A stretch of DNA of 54,828 nucleotides from an uncultured Prochlorococcus sp. (GCA_902609995.1 CACLUD010000002.1:1-54828), one strand, 5' to 3'. Positions 1-8,628 are shown, counted from the first letter of the stretch. The notes: generated from the sequence alone by a model not told the origin. Made by a program: numbers and translations.

Positions 1-49
1 AAACAATTAACAAAATCTCATAGTATTCTACTTAAGAAATACAAAATAA

Positions 50-277
50 CTAATGAAGCACAATAAGCCTCATCAGTACACTCGAATTTGTAGCAACTGC
101 AGAATATTGCTTTTCCTTTATCACTAAGTGCATTGTATTCTCAAGTAAACAAACTAATTTAGATGTCATATCTTTTCTATCTAAATCACTTTCCTCGATA
201 TCAAAGCTAATAACTTTATACGCATCAACAGCTATCCTTCTAGCATTTCTTCTGCTAATATTATATTTTTCGGTCAT
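50..277 (-). CDS. hypothetical protein (75 aa)
   Basis: Open reading frame in the provided track; no recognised domain. Confidence 0.5.
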   Translation of the reverse strand: MTEKYNISRRNARRIAVDAYKVISFDIEESDLDRKDMTSKLVCLLENTMHLVIKEKQYSAVATNSSVLMRLIVLH

Positions 278-558
278 ATAAGACGTAAGTGAACTAAAAG
301 CTAGACCTTAAATGACAAGATCAGCAGCTTCTCTAATCCTGAAATCCTTCTCTAATTTTGACGCTCATTTTTTGCATAAGCCCAACAGATTAATCTTATT
401 AAGCACTAGTTTTTGCGCAATTTTTAGTAATATTTGATATATTTTTCGCTAAAAATAATTGCTATAACTATCTTATATTTAGCAACAACTTCCCTTGGTA
501 AGGGAGATACAAACAACTTACAAAGAAGTTAGATATGATTTAGAAATTAGGATCGTCT

Positions 559-732
559 ATGGCATTATCTTCATACCGAAAGCACAGAATATATCTTGCA
601 GCAACAATGAAATATGGACTCGGTTCTAAGGATCCTGAAGAGCTAGCCTTTTACAACAAAATCAGGGAAGAGATGGATGATATGAAAAAAGACACCGTAA
701 AAAAAGGAATACCACTTAGATGGAATAAATAA
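559..732 (+). CDS. small hypothetical protein (57 aa; MALSSYRKHRIYLAATMKYGLGSKDPEELAFY...)
   Basis: ATG-to-TAA ORF with coding-like composition, read directly; below the ORF-track cutoff. Confidence 0.55.
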   Translation: MALSSYRKHRIYLAATMKYGLGSKDPEELAFYNKIREEMDDMKKDTVKKGIPLRWNK

Positions 733-837
733 ATGAGTTTGAATACTTTTTTATTGATAGATGGGGGTCTGATGATTTTAGGTTTGCCTTTATTGATGAT
801 TCTTAAAGGGAAAAGCTCTCATAAAATTGAGTCATAA
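733..837 (+). CDS. small membrane peptide (34 aa)
   Basis: ORF MSLNTFLLIDGGLMILGLPLLMILKGKSSHKIES directly abutting the preceding stop; single hydrophobic segment. Confidence 0.35.
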   Translation: MSLNTFLLIDGGLMILGLPLLMILKGKSSHKIES

Positions 838-919
838 GACCAAAGTGATCGACCGATAATAATTAAAGTGTTACTTTGGGGTTAAATAATTCCATAACGG
901 TTACATAGGGGTAACGATT

Positions 920-1054
920 ATGATTAACTTTCCCTTATTTGTAGAGGGTTTATTATTTCCTTTATTAGGATTGGGTCTTTTTGTTATTTACAAGAGATCA
1001 AAAAGAAAAAAGAGAAAATTTCAAGCACCACCTACACACCAACTTCCTAGCTAA
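920..1054 (+). CDS. small single-TM protein (44 aa)
   Basis: ORF MINFPLFVEGLLFPLLGLGLFVIYKRSKRKKRKFQ...; TM segment followed by a basic tail. Confidence 0.45.
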   Translation: MINFPLFVEGLLFPLLGLGLFVIYKRSKRKKRKFQAPPTHQLPS

Positions 1055-1428
1055 TTGGAAAATAAAGGTTTTAATGTAACTCAAGGAATGGTTTTATTAC
1101 TTTTAAAACCCTTAGATTTACCTCCAAATTTTGTATTAAATTTGATTATTTACATAACAAACTCTAAAAACAATATTGGTTACTAATGAAAAAATATTAA
1201 TAAAATTTTAACCCAATGATGATTAAACCCACGAATTAATATTTATCTTGGTATCTCGTAAAAAGTAAATAATTTTATCCTATCTATTTAAACTTTGCTT
1301 ATATTAACCATTTTGAAATTTAATTGTTGATCCTCTATCCGTATATTGGAGTACCTCAAACCGAACATCTTTATTAATCGTATGACTCGTCTATTTAGTT
1401 AGAACATAAATGTAGTTTTCATAAGAAA

Positions 1429-1566
1429 ATGTCTACCACACCAACAAAAAAAGAAGTTTATGACTCTGAGATTCAAAAAAGATCAGAAGAAGAACTTCTT
1501 GAGGAAGAAATCAAAAATCAGCAAACTATAGATGTTTTTATTGAATCTGATAAAAACTGGTGTTGA
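1429..1566 (+). CDS. small acidic hypothetical protein (45 aa)
   Basis: ORF MSTTPTKKEVYDSEIQKRSEEELLEEEIKNQQTIDVFIESDKNWC. Confidence 0.45.
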   Translation: MSTTPTKKEVYDSEIQKRSEEELLEEEIKNQQTIDVFIESDKNWC

Positions 1567-1593
1567 TTAAAAATTATTTTAAAGGAGCTATCA

Positions 1594-1779
1594 ATGAACT
1601 TAAAAACCTCACCATTCTCAATTTTAAATAAAGAGAGAAGAGAACTAGATTACATCAAAGGAGTTTATAAGAGAAGAGTTCAAGCTGAAATCGATTCTTA
1701 TAAAGATTCTGAGGATGAAAGTAAGAGAGATACAATACAAACCCAAGATGTATTGATGATCGACAGGATTACTATCTGA
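1594..1779 (+). CDS. small hypothetical protein, paralogue of 2308..2445
   Basis: ORF with SPFxIL-x(n)-LDY pattern shared with the 2308..2445 ORF. Confidence 0.55.
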   Translation: MNLKTSPFSILNKERRELDYIKGVYKRRVQAEIDSYKDSEDESKRDTIQTQDVLMIDRITI

Positions 1780-1849
1780 TTATTTATTTACTTATTGATA
1801 CTAATTAATTCACTTATCACAAAAAAAAATTTAGAAAAGGAAAAATTTT

Positions 1850-1993
1850 ATGAGCGGAGATTTCGAGACACATGAAATGAATCAACCAAAAATTTCGTAT
1901 TTAAAAGAAAGATCAGAAAATAATACAGAATGGTTAGATGAATTAATTAATAAAATTGAAGATATGAAGAACAAAATAACCAAATCAGCTTAA
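1850..1993 (+). CDS. small hypothetical protein (47 aa)
   Basis: ORF MSGDFETHEMNQPKISYLKERSENNTEWLDELINKIEDMKNKITKSA. Confidence 0.45.
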   Translation: MSGDFETHEMNQPKISYLKERSENNTEWLDELINKIEDMKNKITKSA

Positions 1994-2022
1994 TCTCCAA
2001 ATATTGAATTTACCTTTATATA

Positions 2023-2051
2023 TTGACAACTGGATACAAATATTCTATAAA
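2023..2051 (+). promoter_or_regulatory. sigma70-type promoter for riboswitch/peptide transcript
   Basis: TTGACA (2023-2028), 17-nt spacer, TATAAA (2046-2051), ending 5 nt before the GTAGC-TAAA-GCTAC hairpin. Confidence 0.7.
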
Positions 2052-2056
2052 TAAGT

Positions 2057-2135
2057 GTAGCTAAAGCTACCAAATCGTCCGATCTACCAATTGATAGACC
2101 GCAGTACGACTCAAGCCAAAGGACGGGGACTTGAG
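2057..2135 (+). ncRNA. glutamine riboswitch / Downstream-peptide-type RNA element (Yfr6-like leader)
   Basis: Hairpin GTAGC/GCTAC (2057-2070); P1 CGTCC (2076-2080)/GGACG (2121-2125); P2 TCTA/TAGA; CCGCAGTACGA; pseudoknot CTCAAG (2110-2115)/CTTGAG (2130-2135). Co-varies with the 30180-30255 copy. Confidence 0.75.
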
Positions 2136-2154
2136 CAAGTTCAGGAGCTGCATC

Positions 2155-2256
2155 ATGGTAAACATGTATTTTAATGGCAAGTCATTTGTATATTGCAAGA
2201 GTCAAGAAGTGAAGACAATAAAGCTTACTTATAGAGGATCTAGTTACTCGAGATAA
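2155..2256 (+). CDS. 33-aa riboswitch-downstream peptide (MVNMYFNGKSFVYCKSQEVKTIKLTYRGSSYSR; Yfr6/DUF4278-like 'LTYRG' motif)
   Basis: Short ORF immediately downstream of the structured RNA; C-terminal KLTYRGxxYS motif. Confidence 0.7.
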   Translation: MVNMYFNGKSFVYCKSQEVKTIKLTYRGSSYSR

Positions 2257-2307
2257 AAGATCTCATATCTATTAGATATTTAATAAACAATTATTTTAGG
2301 ATTTACT

Positions 2308-2445
2308 ATGAAATTTACTAATTCTCCTTTTGCCATACTCGACAAGAATATAAACGCATTAGATTATCAAAAAAGAAACCTTATATATGAAGATTATTGG
2401 AGAAGAGTAGGAGTCAATCCGAGACTTCATAAAGAATCTGAATAA
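2308..2445 (+). CDS. small hypothetical protein (45 aa), paralogue of 1594..1779
   Basis: ORF MKFTNSPFAILDKNINALDYQKRNLIYEDYWRRVGVNPRLHKESE. Confidence 0.5.
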   Translation: MKFTNSPFAILDKNINALDYQKRNLIYEDYWRRVGVNPRLHKESE

Positions 2446-2887
2446 GTATTCTAAGTAATTTAGTGATTCTTTCTTGATTCATACACCAATATTCTTGCTA
2501 TTAATTAAGTAGATACTTTTTTATTTAATGCCATTAAATATTTTTCTAATGAATATGTGTGTTGTAGTTTTAGGTTTACTTGTCAGAAGAGAAATCAAAC
2601 TTAGGAAAGCCAGATAGATTATGAATACACAAATTTTTAAAGAGCAGTACGTTCCAAATGTCCATGCTATTTCTTTATTATTAATGCTTCTTCTATGTTT
2701 ATGGTTGCCACTAGGACTAAGATTCTTTTTGATCCTTTAGTCAGGCAAATTAGGGATGATGTTTAATTCTCAAACTTTAAGCTTGCTTTTAAACATAGCT
2801 GTCTGTATTTTGGTATTCGTTATTTAACTTTCAATTTCCTTTTAAAAAATATTGTTCATAATTAGTTAATTAATCAATAAAAGCCTT

Positions 2888-3103
2888 ATGCAAACATACA
2901 TAGTTAAATGGCAGTTCCCATCAATGGAAGCTTCAATGAAAGCAACCAAAACATTTACTGATTATGTAAAAGAGGGATCTTCATATGACAGTTTCGAAGG
3001 ATTCAAAGTTTTAAATAAAGTTTTAAATCCTCATGGAGCTAATGGTTGGGCAATAGTTCAAGCTTCTGACCATTCAAAAATTTGGCAGTGGTTTCAGCCT
3101 TGA
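2888..3103 (+). CDS. DUF3303-like small protein (71 aa)
   Basis: Resembles the 4967..5287 protein (FEGF, ADNH/ASDH spacing). Confidence 0.6.
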   Translation: MQTYIVKWQFPSMEASMKATKTFTDYVKEGSSYDSFEGFKVLNKVLNPHGANGWAIVQASDHSKIWQWFQP

Positions 3104-3226
3104 AGTGCTGGCTCTGGAAATAAAATAGAAGTCACACCTGATCTGATCTTACTGATGAAGAGTTCGTTGCAGTTACAGATCAGATAGAAACAGCGACGTA
3201 ATAAATATTTAGCTATTTCACTAACC

Positions 3227-3616
3227 TTAAAACCTGCTATACCCGAATTGTGTTTTGAAGACTTTAAAAGGAACCCCAGTTCCTTTCATAGCTTCAATCA
3301 CTTTATCTCCCACAGTTCCGTAAAATTCAACAGAAAAATCAGTCCCTAACTCAGCATGAGCTTCAAGATATACACCTACTGCTGGATTAGCTAAATGAGC
3401 AAGTAAAGCATCATCGTTTTTATAAACTTCTGACCACACAAAACGAAGTGGATCGTCTGGATCTTGATCAAAAGTATGATGAAGCATTCCTGGTTCGTCT
3501 GCTTCAACAGCCTTATCTGTCTTATCAGCAATTTCTAAATATTCGGCAACTTTATCTTCCTTGATCTTTAATTTTGCAAGAAGCATAAATGGAGTATCTG
3601 ATCCAAAAATAGACAT
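3227..3616 (-). CDS. antibiotic biosynthesis monooxygenase (ABM)-domain protein
   Basis: LLAKLKIKEDKVAEYLEIADKTDKAVEADEPGMLHHTF...VWSEVYKNDDALLAHLANP is typical of ABM/dimeric alpha-beta barrel; start re-assigned to MSIFGSDTPF (ORF track gives 3715). Confidence 0.7.
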   Translation of the reverse strand: MSIFGSDTPFMLLAKLKIKEDKVAEYLEIADKTDKAVEADEPGMLHHTFDQDPDDPLRFVWSEVYKNDDALLAHLANPAVGVYLEAHAELGTDFSVEFYGTVGDKVIEAMKGTGVPFKVFKTQFGYSRF

Positions 3617-3775
3617 AAAAAAAGACTCTTGCGAGTCTAGGTGATGGGGATTTCTATCATGGCAAATAAAATAGAAACAAACAACCCCACCTAAAGTAAG
3701 AAATATTACAGTCAAACACCATATGTAGTGCTATTATTTTAGAAAGTTGGGTGATGGGGATGATCTAGCTTTTAG

Positions 3776-3804
3776 AAAGGGCGTACTTAACGCTCTTTTT
3801 TTAT
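3776..3804 (+). terminator. rho-independent terminator
   Basis: AGGGCG-TACTTAA-CGCTCT followed by a T-tract. Confidence 0.5.
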
Positions 3805-3950
3805 GGATATAAATTATTGATAGCTTCTTTTTGTTCTTGTTTTTTTATTTCTTGAGCATCATAAACAGGACAAGTATTTTGATTAAGTGATGAGAAAAAA
3901 GCACTCTTTTTAAAACGTTTGAATATAGGAGTAAGTAGTAAGCGTTTCAT

Positions 3951-4355
3951 TTATTCAACAATAATTGTCCCGCCCATTCCAAAAGATGCATGCGGAGAGC
4001 AAACATAATAGTATTTCCCTGCTGATACGCCCGTGGTATTCCATGACAGTTTTCCCTTTTGCGTTCCAGGAGTCCCAGTAATTGTCCCTGTGGTTACCTG
4101 ATCACCGCCTCCACGAGAAAATTCAGTCTTTACATAGAACGGATGACGAGATGCATCAACATCAAAAATAATTGTGTCTCCTTTATTCACTGTAACTTTG
4201 GGATCTTCCCCACTTACAGATCCATTCCTATCAGTTCCACTAAGAATATAGTTGCGATAACTCTCTGCTGATACGTCTATTTTAAATACTTCTGAATCTG
4301 CAATAGCTGGTCCTGAGAAACCAAAAAGTAAAGGTAAGAATAAAAGAGATCTCAT
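3951..4355 (-). CDS. secreted cupredoxin (plastocyanin-like) domain protein
   Basis: N-terminal signal peptide; HPFYVK and C-terminal YYYVCSPHASFGMGGTIIVE type-1 Cu ligands (C-x2-H-x4-M). Confidence 0.75.
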   Translation of the reverse strand: MRSLLFLPLLFGFSGPAIADSEVFKIDVSAESYRNYILSGTDRNGSVSGEDPKVTVNKGDTIIFDVDASRHPFYVKTEFSRGGGDQVTTGTITGTPGTQKGKLSWNTTGVSAGKYYYVCSPHASFGMGGTIIVE

Positions 4356-4538
4356 GAATTTGAATACTTTGTAATTGAATATTAAGAAAAAAGCAAGCTA
4401 ATTGCCCTTCAATTCAGATTTAATTTCAATTACTAATAATTATCTTTGCCAGTGGTAAGGGTAAGGGTTTCATAAAAAATGCAGCTAATAAAGATAGATT
4501 TTTTTAAGATTAAATAACTGAATTCTAGGGAGAGTTGA

Positions 4539-4916
4539 ATGTCTATCATTACAGACAATACAGTGCTAGTTCATATTTATAGCGGTTTAGAATCCCAAAA
4601 TAAAATAACTTTAGGTTTACTTGTTGCACTTAATGCAGAAAAAAACGATCATAAAGTAACTCTTTTTCTGGCAGGAGATGGAGTAGACATATTAAGTTGC
4701 AAAAAAGCTGGAGAAATAGTTGGTCAAGGTACTGGAGATTTATACGAACATCTTGAAAATTTAAAGAATTCAAAAGTTAATATATATGTCTCAGGAAAGT
4801 CAGCCAAATCAAGAGGTTACGATGAGAAGCTTTTAAATGGATATAAAGCAGAATTTGCTATGCCTGATGTACTAATTGAAGAATCAATTAAAGCTGATAG
4901 TGTTCTTTGCTATTAA
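4539..4916 (+). CDS. DsrE-family protein
   Basis: VHIYSGLESQNKITLGLLVALNAEKNDHKVTLFLAGDGVDIL is DsrE-like. Confidence 0.75.
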   Translation: MSIITDNTVLVHIYSGLESQNKITLGLLVALNAEKNDHKVTLFLAGDGVDILSCKKAGEIVGQGTGDLYEHLENLKNSKVNIYVSGKSAKSRGYDEKLLNGYKAEFAMPDVLIEESIKADSVLCY

Positions 4917-4938
4917 AAAAAGAGGGTTTTAACCCTCT
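4914..4938 (-). terminator. rho-independent terminator for the 4967..5287 gene
   Basis: GAGGGTTTTAACCCTC perfect inverted repeat; on the minus strand it is followed by T7. Confidence 0.6.
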
Positions 4939-4966
4939 AATATAGATCGACTGTCAATCAATTAAA

Positions 4967-5287
4967 TTATCCCATCGCAGCAACAGCATCCGCAACCTGC
5001 TTATTTCTTTGAATGACTTCTTCATCATTTAAAACAGCAGTGATATTCCATTCGAGGCCAAATTTTGCTCTCCATACTCCGAAATGTTCAGATATTGCCA
5101 AGTGATTATCAGCTTTGAAAGTTACAAAAACTTCTCCGGTTTCAGGGGCGTGAAGTCTACTTATCAATTCAAATCCTTCAAATTTATCCATTGGTGCACC
5201 GGAAGCAATATATTGCTCAAACATTTTGTAACCTTCAGCTTGAGATATTCCATCAGGAATTAATCCATGAACGTGATAATGAGCCAT
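4967..5287 (-). CDS. DUF3303-family protein (106 aa)
   Basis: MAHYHVHGLIPDGISQAEGYKMFEQYIASG...; DUF3303-like. Confidence 0.55.
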   Translation of the reverse strand: MAHYHVHGLIPDGISQAEGYKMFEQYIASGAPMDKFEGFELISRLHAPETGEVFVTFKADNHLAISEHFGVWRAKFGLEWNITAVLNDEEVIQRNKQVADAVAAMG

Positions 5288-5446
5288 ATAAAAAATAATT
5301 GTGTAATTACTAATTTAAACCCAATAATTCAGGAAGCACTTAATTTGTCTCTGTATTTAGATTTTTCAATTTTCTTTCTAGCAATTAATCTTTGATTTTG
5401 TATAGCATGTACCGTTTACATATTTCTTGATAGCTATTAATTAAAT

Positions 5447-5629
5447 ATGACTTATTTTGCTGAACCTAATAATATTGAATATGATGAATGGTTCGACGAA
5501 AATATTGAACCGCTGGACCTAATGAATTATTCAAATGAAAAGGAATTTAGTGATTCAGTACATGAGAAGTTCTATAAGATATCAACTCAGAATTTAACCA
5601 TTGGCTCCTCTAATAATTTTCATAAATAA
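5447..5629 (+). CDS. hypothetical protein (60 aa)
   Basis: ORF track; acidic coding-like composition. Confidence 0.45.
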   Translation: MTYFAEPNNIEYDEWFDENIEPLDLMNYSNEKEFSDSVHEKFYKISTQNLTIGSSNNFHK

Positions 5630-5660
5630 AATAATTTAATATTCAATCTATTTTGATGCA

Positions 5661-5749
5661 TAAAAAAAAGACCCCTAATAGAGGTCTTTTCTTGGTTTAA
5701 CTAAATTAAGTGTTTCCTTGTTTCCACTGTTTCAGTAAAACCTCTCCTA
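5661..5749 (-). ncRNA. yfr2: Yfr2-family (cyanobacterial) ncRNA candidate
   Basis: Minus-strand GGTTTtACT...AGTtAAACC stem enclosing AGTG-GAAACAAGGAAA-CACT (double GGAAACA motif, plus 5711-5725), ending in terminator AAAAGACCTC-TATTA-GGGGTCTTTTTTTT (5661-5690). The 5' end is estimated from a TATAAG box (5754-5759). Confidence 0.65.
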
Positions 5750-5854
5750 CACACTTATACAATATGACATACATTCTCCTAAATCGGAAGGGGATGAGGA
5801 AAGTAATTTAATTGTCATATGTGCTAGTTATGACTTTCTGTTTTTATGTCAATA

Positions 5855-5922
5855 AAAAACACCCTAATTTAGAGATAAGGGTGCTTGATCATCAGAAATT
5901 AGTGTGTGAGGAGTTTCTGATA
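5855..5922 (-). ncRNA. yfr1: Yfr1-family ncRNA candidate
   Basis: Minus-strand ATCAGAAA-CTCCTCACACACTAA-TTTCTGAT (8-bp stem, loop carrying the Yfr1 signature ACUCCUCACAC), then terminator CACCCT...AGGGTGTTTTTT; TAAGAT -10 at 5928-5933. Confidence 0.75.
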
Positions 5923-5984
5923 TTATTATCTTACTGGGGTAAGGTATCAAATATCTAGAGTATTAATCACTAAAAATAGTTTTT

Positions 5985-6287
5985 TTGTTAATAATTTCTA
6001 ATATAGATAATCTACAAATAAAAAAATTATCAGAGAAAAGTAAATTACCTCTTTTTCTTATTGGACTGTTAATTAATTATTCCTTCGCGATTTTGAGATC
6101 TTTAAGGACTTGCTTATATTTAGTGATTTGGTTCTATATAAATAGGTTTATTTTTATTATGCAAATTTCAATTTTTGCAAAAGCAGTTTTCTTTTTAACT
6201 CTCTATGCGATTTCTGACCTTTCCATAAAAAATCATATTTTAAAAAAAACAATTCGCAGAGCTAATAGAGCTAAATCAATTTTTTAA
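5985..6287 (+). CDS. hypothetical membrane protein
   Basis: ORF track; hydrophobic; start uncertain. Confidence 0.3.
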   Translation: MLIISNIDNLQIKKLSEKSKLPLFLIGLLINYSFAILRSLRTCLYLVIWFYINRFIFIMQISIFAKAVFFLTLYAISDLSIKNHILKKTIRRANRAKSIF

Positions 6288-6321
6288 TATTTAAAATTTT
6301 TTATTTGACTTAATGATTCCA

Positions 6322-6576
6322 TTATCTTCGTTTAGATAAGAAATAATTCAAAAAAATACCTCCAAAAACTAATAAACTACCAACTGCAACAAAAGAGAGT
6401 AAATCTAATATTGATTTATCAGTATTTACTTTTAAAAATGTAAAACCAAAAGCAACTATAGGAAATAATAATATCGCCTTAGGAATAAGTGATTGATACC
6501 ATTTTTTTAAAAGGGGATCTTCTTCTTCATTTAATTGTTGGTACATCTTTTCTAACTTTTCTCTATATTCCTCCAT
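6322..6576 (-). CDS. hypothetical two-TM protein (84 aa)
   Basis: Two hydrophobic segments. Confidence 0.55.
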   Translation of the reverse strand: MEEYREKLEKMYQQLNEEEDPLLKKWYQSLIPKAILLFPIVAFGFTFLKVNTDKSILDLLSFVAVGSLLVFGGIFLNYFLSKRR

Positions 6577-6766
6577 TGTTGTTTTTGCTGGTGATAATTA
6601 ATTATCTAATTATTTAATTCTAACTTCTTAGAAAGTCTATGAAGTAAATACTAAGTTGTTATTTTTCTCTTAAAAAAAGGGTAACCTGTCGTTTGTGTTT
6701 CAGAGCCAGTTTAAATGTTTTTTAAAAGTTTCCCAATAGCTAAGGAATTAAAAGAGTTGCAAGTAA

Positions 6767-7168
6767 TCATTCTTCAAATTCAGCTTCAAAACTTTTCATA
6801 TCCTCATAGAGAGTATTAAAAGACTTTTCAATTAGATCTTTGCCTTTCCTTGTAAGTTTCAAAAGTGTTCTTCTTTTATCTTTTGGGTCTTGTTCTTTAG
6901 AAACCAGACCTAAGCCTGCCTTACCTAGCCTATGATATCGACTTATATAATCCGTCATCCTTGAAGCACTAGCTTTACTCATATCGAAGTACTTTTCAAT
7001 ATCCTTCTTAGAACAATTCTGATAGGTTGCTACGTACCAAAATACTGCCATTGCCTGAAGTGGAACGTCCTGAGAATTATCTAATTTCATGAACATTGTG
7101 AGGACTCGTAAAAGGTTATATGATTCGTTATCTATCTTTAATAAACCCTCTAATTTTGCCTGGGTCAT
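6767..7168 (-). CDS. MarR/winged-helix-like transcriptional regulator
   Basis: QAMAVFWYVATYQNCSKKDIEKYFDMSKASASRMTDYISR...KDPKDKRRTLLKLTRKGKDLIE wHTH and wing. Confidence 0.7.
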   Translation of the reverse strand: MTQAKLEGLLKIDNESYNLLRVLTMFMKLDNSQDVPLQAMAVFWYVATYQNCSKKDIEKYFDMSKASASRMTDYISRYHRLGKAGLGLVSKEQDPKDKRRTLLKLTRKGKDLIEKSFNTLYEDMKSFEAEFEE

Positions 7169-7319
7169 ATCTTTTTCATACCTATATATATTCTTGAATT
7201 CTAATATTAAAAGTGACTACATGTGATTATAGATCCATAAGTGGAATGATTTGATTACATCACCAATTCAAAATAATAATTAATGAATAAAAAAATAAGA
7301 ATAAACTCAGTCTAAATCT

Positions 7320-7613
7320 TTAAAGAGAATTAATATAGGGGACAAGATTATTTTTCATTAATGTCGCCACCAAAACAAATAATGAAAATATAAATAGCTG
7401 AACCATTAGCCAGGCAAACAATTTATAGTTTGGATCTTTTGTAAAAAGATAAATATTTTTTGTAATAAGTGAATTAAGATGAACTTTTGGAGTGGCCTCT
7501 TTAAATTCATCTTTTTTTTCAAATAAATCTTTATTTGTAGCTTTATCTATAGGCTCTACAAATTCTTTTTGTTTTAAAGAAAGATCATCATCAAAATTAT
7601 CCATAATCTTCAT
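7320..7613 (-). CDS. hypothetical C-terminal-TM protein
   Basis: ORF track; one hydrophobic helix. Confidence 0.5.
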   Translation of the reverse strand: MKIMDNFDDDLSLKQKEFVEPIDKATNKDLFEKKDEFKEATPKVHLNSLITKNIYLFTKDPNYKLFAWLMVQLFIFSLFVLVATLMKNNLVPYINSL

Positions 7614-7677
7614 AAAGTCTTTGAACTAATAGCTTAGTTTCACTTATTAATCTTAGAAAGGTAAATTTTTAACAACT

Positions 7678-8064
7678 CTATGCTGAATATGTACCATCAC
7701 TTTCTCTTCTAGCTTCAGCTAATATAATTTCATGGAAAACCTTTTCGATCATATAAGCACTTTTTATCCCGTAACATTTTTTATTTGAACTTTTTACTAA
7801 GTCTCTTTGACTTATGTAATTGTATTCACAACAATTACATTTAATATCAATTTTCTTACCTTTATAAATATCCATAGCTCTCTCAAAAATCCATTGCTGA
7901 ACTCGTATATTTTCCCAACAATCAAAATCAGACCATATAGAAATATCCTTATCAAGAGTATCAATTAATCCTTGCACATCACTCACCTGGTAAAGATGGG
8001 CTTCTTCTCTTGCTATCTGCTTTATGCCGATTGTATTAATAAAATCATGATTCATTTCAATCAT
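7678..8064 (-). CDS. hypothetical protein with CxCC-type cysteine cluster
   Basis: IDIKCNCCEYNYISQRDL. Confidence 0.5.
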   Translation of the reverse strand: MIEMNHDFINTIGIKQIAREEAHLYQVSDVQGLIDTLDKDISIWSDFDCWENIRVQQWIFERAMDIYKGKKIDIKCNCCEYNYISQRDLVKSSNKKCYGIKSAYMIEKVFHEIILAEARRESDGTYSA

Positions 8065-8085
8065 ATTATAAAAAAATTTTAAAAA

Positions 8086-8550
8086 TTAAATTAGTTCTTC
8101 AATAGCCTTGGCTGGTCTTAGAGAAGGATCTATATTTCTTAGCATTTGAAAATCATTAAAATCAAACCCGGGGCCAACACAACAACTTGTGAGTGTAAAT
8201 TCTCCTGTACTGCTAGCAGCCTGCCAATATCCAGAGGGGATCATCTCAATAGGATTATTTAAATCTAATCTAATATTTCTTAATTCTTTATTATCATCGA
8301 GTAAATATAAATTAAGGGGTGCCCCTTGAAGATAAATCCATATCTCATCGGAAGAATTTACTCGATGCCATTTACTTCTCTCACTTTTACAAAGTAGATA
8401 GTAAATGCTAGTAATATTATTTCTTTTTTGACCATCATTTCTAGTTACATGATTTTTACTTCGTATGATTTCTCTAAACCATCCACCTTCAGGGTGAGGA
8501 GATAATTTAAATTTATTTATGATTTCAGAACTACTTTTATCTAAATTCAC
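8086..8550 (-). CDS. DUF985 cupin-family protein
   Basis: HPEGGWFREI...TSIYYLLCKSERSKWHRVNSSDEIWIYLQGAPL. Confidence 0.8.
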   Translation of the reverse strand: MNLDKSSSEIINKFKLSPHPEGGWFREIIRSKNHVTRNDGQKRNNITSIYYLLCKSERSKWHRVNSSDEIWIYLQGAPLNLYLLDDNKELRNIRLDLNNPIEMIPSGYWQAASSTGEFTLTSCCVGPGFDFNDFQMLRNIDPSLRPAKAIEELI

Positions 8551-8628
8551 TTTGAGTATTTTTTAGGATTATTTTATTATTTTAGATTCAAAAACTAAAG
8601 CTTAAAAAATGTCCAAGAAAAAGATAGA

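Noticed and set aside
3637-3761. 12-nt direct repeat GGTGATGGGGAT near 3644 and 3750
   Set aside because: Short, only two copies and no associated structure; insufficient to call a repeat or attachment site.
4059-4271. Plus-strand ORF inside the cupredoxin gene
   Set aside because: Antisense to a strongly supported CDS with cupredoxin ligands.
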